Program-made: the position numbers and the translations under genes
Shown: positions 35,829-45,020 of the stretch, piece by piece
Layout: every line of letters begins with the position of its first letter
How positions within the stretch are numbered: the stretch's first letter is position 1
Assembly: GCA_040222275.1 (NCBI GenBank)
Contig: JAVKDJ010000002.1
Location: forward strand, 62,001 to 126,000
Direction: 5' to 3'
Source: CAXBNB01 sp040222275
Lineage (GTDB): Bacteria; Bacteroidota; Bacteroidia; Cytophagales; Cyclobacteriaceae
DNA: 64,000 nt
The notes under the pieces: model-generated
Database searches by the model: none
What the model was told of the DNA's origin: nothing
What the model saw: only the letters and a program-made list of their open reading frames with translations

Positions 35829-36890
35829 ATGTCCAATATGGCCAAATATCAACATCAAAACCTCCAACAACTTGCCTTAGAATTGCTCATGAAAGCAGGG
35901 CTCGGAGAAACCCAGGCATCAGATACAGCCCAAACACTCGTGGAAGCCGACCTTATGGGGCATGAAACACACGGCCTGGCACTTTTACCAGCTTATATCG
36001 AAAGTGCCCTTGACAGTGGTATGTTACTTTCAGGCAAGGCACAAACCCTGCGCGACACTGGGTCGAGCATAGCGTGGGATGGCAGGTACCTTCCAGGTCC
36101 ATGGCTGGTTCACAACGCCATAGACCTTGCCCTGGAAAGGGTCAGGCAGTATCCTGTAGTGACAATGACCATCCAAAAAAGTCACCATATAGGTTGTTTG
36201 GCTGCATACCCTGAAAAAGTTACCGAAAAAGGGTGCATGTTTTTGCTTTCCTGTTCTGATCCCGTCAATGCTACAGTGGCACCCTTCGGGGGGCTCGAAG
36301 GGGTGTACAGTCCCAACCCCCTGGCCATCGGCATACCCACCGAGGGCGAACCAATAATCATAGACATCAGCATGTCCACCACGGCCAATGGCATGATCAA
36401 CCAGAGCCTGGCCCAGGGCAAAAAACTTCCGCACCCCTGGCTTCAGGACAATAAGGGAGTGGTAACCAATGATCCGGCTACTTTCAAAGAAGATCCACCG
36501 TCAACTATCCTGCCATTAGGTGGGCAAGACGCAGGATACAAAGGTTTTGGTTTGGGCCTCCTCATTGAAATGTTAACATCTGGCTTGGCCGGGTATGGGC
36601 GTGCAGATAAACCCGACAAATGGGGTGCATCCGTCTTTCTTCAGGTGATTGATCCTGATGGCTTTGGAGGCATAGAAGCTTTTCAAAAGCAGGCTCAGTT
36701 CTTGGCAAAGACCTGCTTGTCATCCAGACCAATTGACCCAGATAAACCAGTAAGGCTGCCAGGCAGCCGGGCTATCCAACTGCGAAGGCAGCAGAAAGAG
36801 GAAGGTGTAGCGCTCAATCCTGCTATTATTGACTCAGTAAAAAGCTGTTCGGCCAAACTTGGGGTACCAATACCTACCTGGTTGGCCTAA
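35829..36890 (+). CDS. Malate/L-lactate dehydrogenase family (Ldh_2) oxidoreductase
   Basis: 353 residues from the ATG at 35829; an upstream TTG-started frame adds 27 unlikely residues. It belongs to the Ldh_2/MDH2 family of NAD(P)H-dependent 2-hydroxyacid oxidoreductases (malate, ureidoglycolate, delta-1-piperideine-2-carboxylate and similar). Seen: ADLMGHETHGLALLPAYIES near residue 40, SHHIGCLAAYPEKV near 118, SPNPLAIGIPT, IDISMSTTANGMI, and GYKGFGLGLLIEMLTSGLAG near 237. Substrate not predictable. No pathway partners adjoin it; the glycerol cluster starts 133 bases downstream. Confidence 0.88.
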   Translation: MSNMAKYQHQNLQQLALELLMKAGLGETQASDTAQTLVEADLMGHETHGLALLPAYIESALDSGMLLSGKAQTLRDTGSSIAWDGRYLPGPWLVHNAIDLALERVRQYPVVTMTIQKSHHIGCLAAYPEKVTEKGCMFLLSCSDPVNATVAPFGGLEGVYSPNPLAIGIPTEGEPIIIDISMSTTANGMINQSLAQGKKLPHPWLQDNKGVVTNDPATFKEDPPSTILPLGGQDAGYKGFGLGLLIEMLTSGLAGYGRADKPDKWGASVFLQVIDPDGFGGIEAFQKQAQFLAKTCLSSRPIDPDKPVRLPGSRAIQLRRQQKEEGVALNPAIIDSVKSCSAKLGVPIPTWLA

Positions 36891-37023
36891 GCACCAGATG
36901 TGCAACATTCAACGCTAATAATTGCACACAGGCGGGTAACTCCTAACATTTTGACAAACATTTTAAGAATAGTTTGAGCGCTTTGGTTAAATTGGGTGCC
37001 AACTACAACTATACCACTTAAAA

Positions 37024-38517
37024 ATGAAAGAAAGATTTATTGTTGCCCTGGATCAGGGAACAACCAGCTCGCGTGCAGTACTTTTCGATGGAGCAGGCGG
37101 GCTGGTTGGGATCGCACAAAAGGAGTTTGATCAGCATTTCCCAAAGCCGGGATGGGTTGAGCACGACCCGACAGATATCTTACAGTCACAACTAGAAGTT
37201 TTCGAAGAAGTACTTGGTAAATTCAAGGTGAGCCCTTCGCAGGTAGCGGCCATAGGCATCACCAACCAGCGGGAAACAACTGTGGTTTGGGAAAAGGCCT
37301 CAGGAAAACCTGTTTACAATGCAATAGTCTGGCAAGATACCCGTACCTCCGGATTTTGCTCCCAATTAAAAAAAGAAGGATTGTCAGCCCATGTAAAGGA
37401 AAAAACAGGGTTGGTGGTAGATTCTTATTTCTCAGGCACCAAAGTCAATTGGATTTTGGAAAATGTAGATGGGGCAAAAGCAAAGGCCCAAAATGGGGAA
37501 TTGCTTTTTGGCACGGTGGATTCCTGGCTAATATGGAACATGACCGGGGGCAAGTCGCATGTAACTGACTACACAAATGCCTCGCGCACCATGATGTATG
37601 ACATTGTGGCCCTGGACTGGGATGACAAAATGCTGGACAGGCTTGGGGTACCCACAGAAATGTTGCCAAGTGTTCAGCCATCCGGATCGGAATTTGGGAT
37701 TTTCAACTTTCAAGGTGCACAAATCCCAATATTGGGAGTAGCCGGAGACCAACAGTCCGCCCTATTTGGGCAAGCTTGCTTTGAAGCCGGAATGGCGAAG
37801 AACACATACGGTACTGGCTGCTTTATGTTGATGAATACAGGTACCAAAATCCAGCATTCTGATAACGGGTTGCTCACTACCATAGCCTGGGGCCTGGATG
37901 GCCAGGTGCATTATGCCCTGGAAGGCAGTATTTTTATTGCCGGTGCAGCTGTGCAGTGGTTGAGGGATGGTTTGGAGATCATAGATTCAGCCCCGGAATC
38001 AGAAGGCCTGGCCATCTCGGCCAAGGGGGACGATCAGGTGTATGTAGTGCCTGCATTTGCCGGGCTTGGTGCCCCATATTGGGATATGTATGCCCGAGGG
38101 GCCATTTTCGGGCTCACCAGGGATACAGGCAAAAATCATATCGCCAAGGCTACATTGCAGTCACTTGCATATCAGACCAAAGATGTACTGGATGCTATGC
38201 AGGCCGACTCAGGTATTAAACTAAGCGAGCTCAAAGTCGATGGTGGGGCCTGCGCCAACAACTTCCTGATGCAGTTTCAGGCCGATATACTAGGCACTTC
38301 TGTCGAACGTCCTGAAGTGATTGAATCAACAGCACTTGGGGCTGCCTACCTGGCAGGCATCACAGCCGGACTTTGGAAAAAGGAAGACATCCTCAACAAC
38401 AGAAAAATAGATCGAACATTCTCCTCTGAGATATCAGAAGAAAAGCGCAATGAACTCTATCAGGGATGGCAAAAAGCTGTGAAAAGGACTATGGGCTGGG
38501 CAGCTGAAGATGATTGA
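37024..38517 (+). CDS. glpK: Glycerol kinase
   Basis: 497 residues, the standard length. Phosphorylates glycerol to sn-glycerol 3-phosphate. Seen: ALDQGTTSSRAVLFD at the N terminus (phosphate 1 loop), GITNQRETTVVWEK near 79, WQDTRTSGFC, NASRTMMYDI, YGTGCFMLMNTG near 261 and GGACANNFLMQFQADILG near 405. First gene of a glycerol cluster with glpD, glpF and a glycerophosphodiester phosphodiesterase; a transposase gene separates it from glpD. Confidence 0.96.
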   Translation: MKERFIVALDQGTTSSRAVLFDGAGGLVGIAQKEFDQHFPKPGWVEHDPTDILQSQLEVFEEVLGKFKVSPSQVAAIGITNQRETTVVWEKASGKPVYNAIVWQDTRTSGFCSQLKKEGLSAHVKEKTGLVVDSYFSGTKVNWILENVDGAKAKAQNGELLFGTVDSWLIWNMTGGKSHVTDYTNASRTMMYDIVALDWDDKMLDRLGVPTEMLPSVQPSGSEFGIFNFQGAQIPILGVAGDQQSALFGQACFEAGMAKNTYGTGCFMLMNTGTKIQHSDNGLLTTIAWGLDGQVHYALEGSIFIAGAAVQWLRDGLEIIDSAPESEGLAISAKGDDQVYVVPAFAGLGAPYWDMYARGAIFGLTRDTGKNHIAKATLQSLAYQTKDVLDAMQADSGIKLSELKVDGGACANNFLMQFQADILGTSVERPEVIESTALGAAYLAGITAGLWKKEDILNNRKIDRTFSSEISEEKRNELYQGWQKAVKRTMGWAAEDD

Positions 38518-38613
38518 TTTTGACAGGTTTTACCAAACACCGAGGATATGGTCAAACTGTTCACAAAACATGTAATAACTTGATGGATATTTAAAAGGCA
38601 TGCTTTGCAGATG

Positions 38614-38646
38614 AGCTTTACTAAACCTTGAAGGTTTAGTAAAGCT
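38614..38646. repeat. Left REP-like palindrome of the RAYT element
   Basis: A perfect 33-base palindrome with 16-base arms and one central G: AGCTTTACTAAACCTT, G, and its exact complement. It lies 62 bases before the transposase start. A variant copy lies just after the gene. Confidence 0.75.
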
Positions 38647-38708
38647 ATAGAGAGCACTTTTTTTAACCAAAGATTTATAATTTAAGAGAGTTTCAGCCGC
38701 AATAGTTT

Positions 38709-39293
38709 ATGTCATCAAAATACCACGATATATTTGAAGAAGGTCTTTACTACCATGTTTTTAATAGAACAATAAACAAGGAACTACTGTACCGATCAGA
38801 CCAAAACTACAATTTCTTCCTAAATCAGTGGAACAAGTATTTTGATAGTTTCTTGTCGGTAATGGCGTACTGCCTGATGCCCAACCATTTTCATTTCTTC
38901 GTACGGGTGAACCCTCTGGAAATAGATGATATTAATAAATACCTGGAAGAGAAATTCAAAAGGTTTTTGAGTAGTTATACATTAGCTTTCAACAAGCAGT
39001 ATCGGAGAAATGGTAGCCTATTTCAAAAAAGATTTAAAAGGATTCATGTTGATAAAAATGATTATTTTACGAAAATCATCCATTATATCCATAACAACCC
39101 GGTTCATCATGGGATTACAAATTCTGTTGAAAATTGGAAGTATAATTCCTATCGTGCAATCATATCGAACCAAGCAACCAAAGTATGTAAAAATGATGTG
39201 TTGAAATGGTTCGGGGGTGAAAAGGAGTTTGTCAAATTTCATAAAAACTATGCAAATCACATGGAAATCGAAAATTTGATCTGCCATGAATAA
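38709..39293 (+). mobile_element. REP-associated tyrosine transposase (RAYT, Y1/HUH family)
   Basis: 194 residues. Single-domain Y1 transposase (IS200/IS605-like TnpA fold) of the REP-associated group. Seen: YYHVFNRTINKELLY near residue 14, the HUH metal motif in MPNHFHFFVRV (His60, His62), and the region with the candidate nucleophile Tyr126 in IIHYIHNNPVHHG followed by WKYNSYRAI, all standard in RAYTs. RAYTs are usually single-copy genes associated with the palindromic repeats they are thought to move. It is flanked by two related 33-base palindromes and separates glpK from glpD, with which it shares no function. Confidence 0.88.
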
Positions 39294-39306
39294 AAGCAAG
39301 CGTTGG

Positions 39307-39339
39307 AGCTTTACCAAGCCTTCGAGGTTTGGTAAAGCT
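39307..39339. repeat. Right REP-like palindrome of the RAYT element
   Basis: A 33-base near-perfect palindrome (arm AGCTTTACCAAGCCTT, one G-T wobble, central C) starting 14 bases after the transposase stop. It differs from the left copy at five positions, and the two changes at positions 9 and 25 are compensating (T-A to C-G). Confidence 0.75.
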
Positions 39340-39416
39340 TGTACGATAATAAAATCATAACACAGCGAGGCAACCAGTAACCCTCTAAAACTTTACCTTG
39401 CGCAAAATTATTAACT

Positions 39417-41057
39417 ATGAGTTTTTCTTCAACAGACCGCCCAAATATCATTGCCACTCTCGAAAAAGATTATTTTGACCTTGTCATTATCGGTGGGGGT
39501 ATCACAGGGGCAGGAATAGCCCTCGATGCAGCATCAAGGGGTTTAAAAGTGGCACTTATAGAAAAAGGGGATTTTGCCGGTGGCACCAGCAGCAAGTCCA
39601 CCAAACTGATCCATGGTGGGCTTAGATATCTGAAACAGTTTGAGTTCAACCTGGTACGGGAAGTGGGGAAAGAGCGGGCCATAGTCCACAAGCTTGCCCC
39701 TCACCTGGTTCGCCCCGAGAAGATGCTGCTGCCGCTGATCACTAATGGAAACTACGGCAAGATCATTACCTCTGTAGGCCTGATGGTATATGACGTGCTG
39801 GCCAATGTAGAAAAAGAGGATCAAAGGAAAATGCTCTCTCGTGAAGAAACGATGAAATTGGAACCCCTGCTTAAAGGTGATGTGGTAGAAGGGGGTGGCC
39901 TCTATGCGGAATACCAAACCGATGATTTTCGATTGGTTATAGAAATAATAAAAGCAGCCCTGGACTTCAATGCATTTGCCATCAACTACATGGAAGTGGA
40001 CGAGATCATGGAAAAAGGTGGGATGGCCCATGGGGTAAAATGTACTGACAGGGTAAGTGGAAAAAAGGTAAAGATATATGGCAACTATGTGGTAAATGCC
40101 ACGGGCCCCTGGGTGGACATAGTCCGGGGTAAAAGTGAGAAAATACAGGGAAAAAGCCTCCACCTTACCAAAGGAATACATATTGTAGTGGACCACAAGA
40201 AGTTGCCTGTGAAACATTCGGTGTACTTCGATGTTTCGGATGGCAGGATGATCTTCGCCATACCGAAAAACGAGGTAACCTATATAGGCACCACCGATAC
40301 CAACTACGAGGGCGATCCTGCCCAGGTGGCAGTAAACAAAGAGGATGTCAGCTATATAATTGATGCTGTAAACCACATGTTCCCGACAGTGGCCCTACAG
40401 GAAAAAGATGTGGTGTCTTCATGGGCCGGCATACGACCTTTGATTGCAGAAGAGGGAAAATCCGCATCGGAAATCTCTCGAAAAGATGAACTCTTTATCG
40501 CAAAAAACGGGCTCATTTCCATAGCTGGTGGCAAACTTACAGGGTACCGCCAAATGGCCAACAAGGTGGTAACAGCAGTGTTGGAAATGAAAGAAAAAAA
40601 GTCTGGCATTACTATAAAAAGAAAGTGTAAAACCAAAAAAATCCTTCTTCCCGGAAACGGCTTCAAAAATTACAATGCGGTAAACGACTACAAAAAGGAG
40701 TTGAAAAAAGGAAATCCTGACCTGAACCCTAAAACCATCAACTATCTGGTGAACCTGTATGGTACCCAGACCAATGACATACTGAACATGGCCAAAGAGA
40801 TGGAAGAGGGCTCTCAAGACTATAAAATCCTTCATGCAGAAATCAAATATTGCCTGGAAAATGAAATGGTAATGTCTCTGCAGGATTTTTATGTGCGGAG
40901 GACCGGCCGCCTGTTTTTCAACATCTCCAGTATTTCGAAGACTAAGAAAGAAATAGCCAATATCATGGCCAAATACCTGCAATGGGACAAACAGCGGATC
41001 ACTCAGGAACTAGAACAAATAAACGATTTGGTGGCTTCCACCACAAACTTCACCTGA
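39417..41057 (+). CDS. glpD: Aerobic glycerol-3-phosphate dehydrogenase/oxidase (FAD)
   Basis: 546 residues. Oxidises sn-glycerol 3-phosphate to dihydroxyacetone phosphate and passes electrons to quinone; peripheral inner-membrane flavoprotein. Seen: FAD-binding Rossmann motif VIIGGGITGAGIALDAASRG near 24, GGTSSKSTKLIHGGLRYL near 58, KGIHIVVDHKKLP, GTTDTNYEGDP near 294 and SWAGIRPLI near 337. A C-terminal DAO_C helical domain follows (about 400-530). Part of the glp cluster; the gap before it holds the right RAYT palindrome. Confidence 0.95.
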   Translation: MSFSSTDRPNIIATLEKDYFDLVIIGGGITGAGIALDAASRGLKVALIEKGDFAGGTSSKSTKLIHGGLRYLKQFEFNLVREVGKERAIVHKLAPHLVRPEKMLLPLITNGNYGKIITSVGLMVYDVLANVEKEDQRKMLSREETMKLEPLLKGDVVEGGGLYAEYQTDDFRLVIEIIKAALDFNAFAINYMEVDEIMEKGGMAHGVKCTDRVSGKKVKIYGNYVVNATGPWVDIVRGKSEKIQGKSLHLTKGIHIVVDHKKLPVKHSVYFDVSDGRMIFAIPKNEVTYIGTTDTNYEGDPAQVAVNKEDVSYIIDAVNHMFPTVALQEKDVVSSWAGIRPLIAEEGKSASEISRKDELFIAKNGLISIAGGKLTGYRQMANKVVTAVLEMKEKKSGITIKRKCKTKKILLPGNGFKNYNAVNDYKKELKKGNPDLNPKTINYLVNLYGTQTNDILNMAKEMEEGSQDYKILHAEIKYCLENEMVMSLQDFYVRRTGRLFFNISSISKTKKEIANIMAKYLQWDKQRITQELEQINDLVASTTNFT

Positions 41058-41110
41058 CATTTCACATATTTGTAAAACATCATATTTTTACAATAAAATA
41101 ATATCCAAAC

Positions 41111-41881
41111 ATGCAATACAATCTTATTTCCTGGAACCTTAACGGAATCAGGGCGGCTATCAAGAAAGGTTTTTTTGATTCTTTGAAAGAACTCAACCCC
41201 GACATCCTGTGTATCCAGGAAACCAAGGCCCGGGACGATCAGATACTGGAAGCCCTCGATGGACTGAATGGCTATCACATTTACATGAATTCTGCCGAAA
41301 AAAAGGGCTACTCCGGTACAGCCATATTGTCCAAAACAGAACCAATAAGTGTAACCAATGATGTAGGAATTTCAGAACACGATATGGAAGGAAGGGTGAT
41401 TGCTGCTGAATACGACAATTTTTTTCTGGTGACTGTATATGTACCCAATTCCAAAAGGGACCTGTCCAGATTGGAGTACCGTTCGCAATGGGATGCAGAT
41501 TTTTTGAAATACCTAAAATCTCTGGAGAAAACCAAACCCGTGATCGTATGTGGAGACTTTAATGTAGCCCACAAGGAGATAGACCTGGCCAGGCCAAAGC
41601 CCAATTACAACAAGGCCGCCGGTTTTACACAGGTGGAAATAGACGGTATGGACAATTTTACGAGCGCAGGGCTTACCGACACCTTCAGGCATTTTCACCC
41701 TGACGAAATAGCCTATAGCTGGTGGAGCTACATGGGCAGTGCCAGAGAGAAGAACGTGGGCTGGAGAATCGACTATTTCCTCACCAGTTCATCTTTAAAC
41801 CCCAAGCTACAGGCGGCAACTATTCACCCGGAGTACATGGAGTCGGATCATTGCCCGGTTGGTTTGAAAATAGGATTTTGA
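41111..41881 (+). CDS. xth: Exodeoxyribonuclease III (AP endonuclease, Xth family)
   Basis: 256 residues, normal for the family. Cuts DNA at abasic sites and removes 3' blocking groups in base excision repair. Seen: SWNLNGIRAAIKKGFF at the N terminus (metal-binding Asn), CIQETKA near 35 (metal-binding Glu), GDFNVAHKEIDLARPK near 146 (Asp, Asn), WRIDYFLTS, and the catalytic SDHCPVGL near the end. It sits 53 bases after glpD and 84 before glpF on the same strand, an unexpected repair gene inside a glycerol cluster. Confidence 0.95.
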   Translation: MQYNLISWNLNGIRAAIKKGFFDSLKELNPDILCIQETKARDDQILEALDGLNGYHIYMNSAEKKGYSGTAILSKTEPISVTNDVGISEHDMEGRVIAAEYDNFFLVTVYVPNSKRDLSRLEYRSQWDADFLKYLKSLEKTKPVIVCGDFNVAHKEIDLARPKPNYNKAAGFTQVEIDGMDNFTSAGLTDTFRHFHPDEIAYSWWSYMGSAREKNVGWRIDYFLTSSSLNPKLQAATIHPEYMESDHCPVGLKIGF

Positions 41882-41965
41882 AGTTTTGTTTACTACAAAA
41901 TCCAGTAGAATCTAAAACACCGACTTGAATACGAAAAATGACATGTTCAATTTAACCTAAACCAA

Positions 41966-42763
41966 ATGAACACTTACTTAGCAGAATTAATCGGGACCGC
42001 AGTACTCATCTACTTTGGTTGTGGGGTAAACGCGACCGTTAGCCTCAACAAGTCCTTTGCCCAGGGATCCGGCTGGATTTTAATTTGTCTTGGCTGGGGC
42101 ATGGCCGTATCTTTTGGGGTATATGCCGTGGGTTCCATCAGTGGGGCACATATCAATCCAGCGGTGACGCTGGGACTGGCTGCAGCGGGTGAATTCCCCT
42201 GGTCAGATGTTCCTGGCTATATCATCAGCCAGTTTCTGGGGGCGGTGCTGGGGGCCACACTGGTCTGGTTGCAATATTTACCACATTGGGCCAAAACCGA
42301 AGACAAGGGAACCAAGCTTGGTGTCTTTTCGACCGGCCCGGCGGTACCTTCCAGATATGCCAACATTCTCAGCGAGGTGATGGGTACTTTCATACTCGTA
42401 TTTGGCCTTATGTTCATTGGTGCCAACGAATTTACCCAAGGGCTCAATCCATTGGTCGTAGGTGGGCTGGTATTTGCCATAGGCATGTCCATGGGTGGCT
42501 CAACGGGTTATGCCATCAACCCTGCCAGGGATATGGGCCCCAGGATTGCGCATTTTTTGTTGCCCATTGCAGGAAAGGGTACCTCAGATTGGAAATACGC
42601 ATGGATTCCTGTCATTGGTCCTGCTCTAGGTGGGATTTTAGGGGCCACTGTTTATTTGGCTTTGTTTAGGGCAGAGCTCTCGTCGTATTTTTGGATAGCT
42701 TTTGCATTGGTGCTCCTACTGGTGGCTGCAGCTATTGCGGAGCAAAAAAAGAACAACAAATAA
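41966..42763 (+). CDS. glpF: Aquaglyceroporin (glycerol facilitator)
   Basis: 265 residues with six transmembrane helices and both MIP half-helix motifs: SGAHINPAVTLG near residue 58 and GYAINPARDMGPR near 180. The Asp after the second NPAR and the Gly-rich surroundings mark the glycerol-conducting branch rather than water-only aquaporins. It lets glycerol enter across the inner membrane for GlpK. Its TAA is one base from the ATG of the phosphodiesterase gene, so the two are co-transcribed. Confidence 0.94.
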   Translation: MNTYLAELIGTAVLIYFGCGVNATVSLNKSFAQGSGWILICLGWGMAVSFGVYAVGSISGAHINPAVTLGLAAAGEFPWSDVPGYIISQFLGAVLGATLVWLQYLPHWAKTEDKGTKLGVFSTGPAVPSRYANILSEVMGTFILVFGLMFIGANEFTQGLNPLVVGGLVFAIGMSMGGSTGYAINPARDMGPRIAHFLLPIAGKGTSDWKYAWIPVIGPALGGILGATVYLALFRAELSSYFWIAFALVLLLVAAAIAEQKKNNK

Positions 42764-42764
42764 A

Positions 42765-43676
42765 ATGAAAAGATCAATTAAGCCATGTGCCATAGTTTTC
42801 CTGCTTACAATCCTTACCTTCTCATGCCAACGCAAAGAAACTGATATGGAAAAGACCCTCGATATACAAGGCCACCGTGGGGCAAGGGGCCTGATGCCGG
42901 AAAACACTATCCCGGCATTCCTTGAGGCCTTAAAAATAGGCGCCACCACCCTTGAATTGGATTTGGCCGTGACCAAAGACAAAGAACTATTGGTGAGCCA
43001 CGAACCCTATATCAATGCCACCTACTGCCTGGACAGTTCAGGCAATGAAATTTCGAAAGACCAGGAAAAATCCTTCAACATATACCAAATGTCGTATGAG
43101 GAGGTGAAATCTTATGATTGCGGGTCGAAACCCCACGTACACTTCCCCCAGCAGCAAAAGTTCAAGGTGAGGAAGCCGCTACTTAAAAATGTGGTGGAAG
43201 CTGTGGATGAGTACCTGAAGTCGTCAGATGGCAAAAAAGTAAATTACAACATTGAAATAAAAAGTTCTCCCTCAGGTGATGACATTTATCACCCTGGCCC
43301 TGCTGAATTTTCTGGCCTGGTCTATGATTTCATTCAGGAGCACCTCGACCCGGAACAAGTCAATGTCCAATCTTTCGACTTTCGTATCCTTCAATATTTT
43401 CATGAAAAATACCCGGACATCACATTGGCAGTGTTGATTGGTAGCGAGGAAGATATCGACAAAAACCTGGATCAGTTGGGTTTCACTCCCGAAATTTATA
43501 GCTGTGCCTATAAATTACTGACAGCAGAAAAAGTAAAATACCTCCAGAAAAAAAACATGCAAGTGATCCCCTGGACCATCAACGATTCCAAAGATATGGA
43601 AAGGATAATCGGTTGGGGCGTGGACGGAATTATCACTGATTATCCAGACAGGACCATGGCACTGCTGAAAAAGTAA
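42765..43676 (+). CDS. Glycerophosphodiester phosphodiesterase, lipoprotein
   Basis: 303 residues from the ATG at 42765. N-terminal lipoprotein signal: MKRSIKPCAIVFLLTILTFSC, with Cys21 as lipidation site, so it acts outside the inner membrane. GDPD domain motifs: QGHRGARGLMPENTIPAF near 35, TTLELDLAVTKDKELLVSHEP near 56 (metal-binding Glu and Asp), and WTINDSKDMERIIGWGVDGIITDYP near the end (in two parts). It releases glycerol 3-phosphate from glycerophosphodiesters, feeding GlpD. A frame extension to 42702 overlaps glpF and is not needed. GlpQ-like by function; exact name left open. Confidence 0.93.
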   Translation: MKRSIKPCAIVFLLTILTFSCQRKETDMEKTLDIQGHRGARGLMPENTIPAFLEALKIGATTLELDLAVTKDKELLVSHEPYINATYCLDSSGNEISKDQEKSFNIYQMSYEEVKSYDCGSKPHVHFPQQQKFKVRKPLLKNVVEAVDEYLKSSDGKKVNYNIEIKSSPSGDDIYHPGPAEFSGLVYDFIQEHLDPEQVNVQSFDFRILQYFHEKYPDITLAVLIGSEEDIDKNLDQLGFTPEIYSCAYKLLTAEKVKYLQKKNMQVIPWTINDSKDMERIIGWGVDGIITDYPDRTMALLKK

Positions 43677-43691
43677 ATTGCCAAAAACCAA

Positions 43692-43843
43692 GAGACTGTT
43701 TCAAAAGTATTTCGTCATTGCGAACGGAGTGAAGCCTGCCTGTCGGACAGACATGACAATCTTATCATACAAAGTGCAATCGAAGATTGAGATCACTTCG
43801 CTACGCTCGTGAAGACGGAGTATTGAACTTTTGAAACAGTCTC
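43692..43843. repeat. MITE-like 152-bp element with 17-bp perfect terminal inverted repeats
   Basis: GAGACTGTTTCAAAAGT at 43692-43708 and its exact complement at 43827-43843. Inside are CGTCATTGCGAACGGAGTGAAG, containing the CGTCATT start also seen in the 35.3-kb array, and the palindrome CTGTCGGACAG. No open frame and no clear target duplication. It fills most of the gap between the phosphodiesterase and PLP-lyase genes (43677-44005). Confidence 0.65.
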
Positions 43844-44005
43844 CCTCTTTTTTCTGGCCAAAAGACCATATTCACCTGAAAAAAATAGCCTCCAAATAGT
43901 TGTTGGAATTCGGCGAACGATTTACAATTGCATCCTTGATGGTCAACATACCGTCTAATGTTGCGGGGATTCTTGATCAATCTCATAACTAATTATCAGC
44001 TCTCT

Positions 44006-44956
44006 ATGTTTTTAGACATTCCAAATTTTGGTGAGATAAAACGGGCACACCAAAAAATAGACAAGTTTATCTTTAAGACCCCCGTGCTCACTTCCCATTC
44101 TATCGACGATATAGTAGGGGCCAATGTATTTCTGAAATGCGAAAACTTCCAAAAGGTAGGTGCATTCAAAATGCGTGGCGCTACCAATGTGATCATGTCT
44201 TACCTACCCGAAAAGCGTACCAACGGCTTTGCAACACACTCCTCAGGCAACCATGCCCAGGCTGTAGCCCTCGCTGCAAAACTAGCGGGCACCAAGGCAT
44301 ACATAGTGATGCCGGAAAACGCTTCGGAAGTAAAGAAAAATGCAGTAATAGAATATGGTGCCGAAGTGACCTACTGCGAATCGAACGAAGAAGCCCGGGA
44401 GGCTGCCTGCCAGGAAATGCTGGAAAAAACCAACGCTATATTTGTACCACCATTCAACGATAGCAGGATCATTGCAGGGCAGGCTACTGCGGCGAAAGAA
44501 CTGATTGAAGAGCAGCCAAATCTGGATTATATAGTGACTCCTGTAGGTGGGGGCGGCCTGGCAGCAGGTACAGCGTTGGCGGCACACTATGTGAGCCCTA
44601 CTACCCAAGTCATATTGGGGGAGCCTGTCAACGTCAATGACACCTATAAGTCATTTAAAAGCGGAAAACTTACCCCCGTAGGCAAGAAAACATCAATAGC
44701 TGATGGTTTGCTCGTTTCTGTAGGCGAACTCAACTTCCAAATAATTAAAGAACATGTAACCGATGTGGTCACGGTAAAAGAAGAAGAAATAGTATCTGCT
44801 ATGAGGCTTATCTGGGAAAGGATGAAAATCATCATCGAGCCCTCCAGTGCTGTGGCGATTGCCACCATTATCAAAGAACGTGATAGGCTGGCTGGAAAAA
44901 ATGTAGGGGTAATCATTACCGGGGGCAATGTCGATTTGACTGCATTGCCGTTTTGA
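44006..44956 (+). CDS. Threonine/serine ammonia-lyase-like PLP enzyme (fold type II)
   Basis: 316 residues from the ATG at 44006. Family: serine/threonine dehydratase and serine racemase (fold type II PLP). Lys55 in NFQKVGAFKMRGA binds PLP; SSGNHAQAVALAA near 88 and the PLP-phosphate loop VTPVGGGGLAAG near 178 are present. No C-terminal ACT domain, so it is the short catabolic/racemase type rather than the isoleucine-feedback-regulated biosynthetic enzyme. Threonine deaminase, serine racemase and threo-3-hydroxyaspartate ammonia-lyase cannot be told apart by eye. Confidence 0.9.
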   Translation: MFLDIPNFGEIKRAHQKIDKFIFKTPVLTSHSIDDIVGANVFLKCENFQKVGAFKMRGATNVIMSYLPEKRTNGFATHSSGNHAQAVALAAKLAGTKAYIVMPENASEVKKNAVIEYGAEVTYCESNEEAREAACQEMLEKTNAIFVPPFNDSRIIAGQATAAKELIEEQPNLDYIVTPVGGGGLAAGTALAAHYVSPTTQVILGEPVNVNDTYKSFKSGKLTPVGKKTSIADGLLVSVGELNFQIIKEHVTDVVTVKEEEIVSAMRLIWERMKIIIEPSSAVAIATIIKERDRLAGKNVGVIITGGNVDLTALPF

Positions 44957-45020
44957 ATTGTCCTCCCAAAACGATTATAAGGAACACCATTGGGGTTTGT
45001 TTGAAATGGCGTGCGCTGTG

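Noticed and set aside
39543..40376. 277-residue minus-strand frame opposite glpD
   Set aside because: Antisense to a fully supported gene with all glpD motifs; composition (His-, Tyr-, Phe-rich) is typical of shadow translation.
43801..43986. 61-residue minus-strand frame next to the PLP lyase
   Set aside because: It runs into the terminal repeat of the 152-bp element and has no homology-like features.
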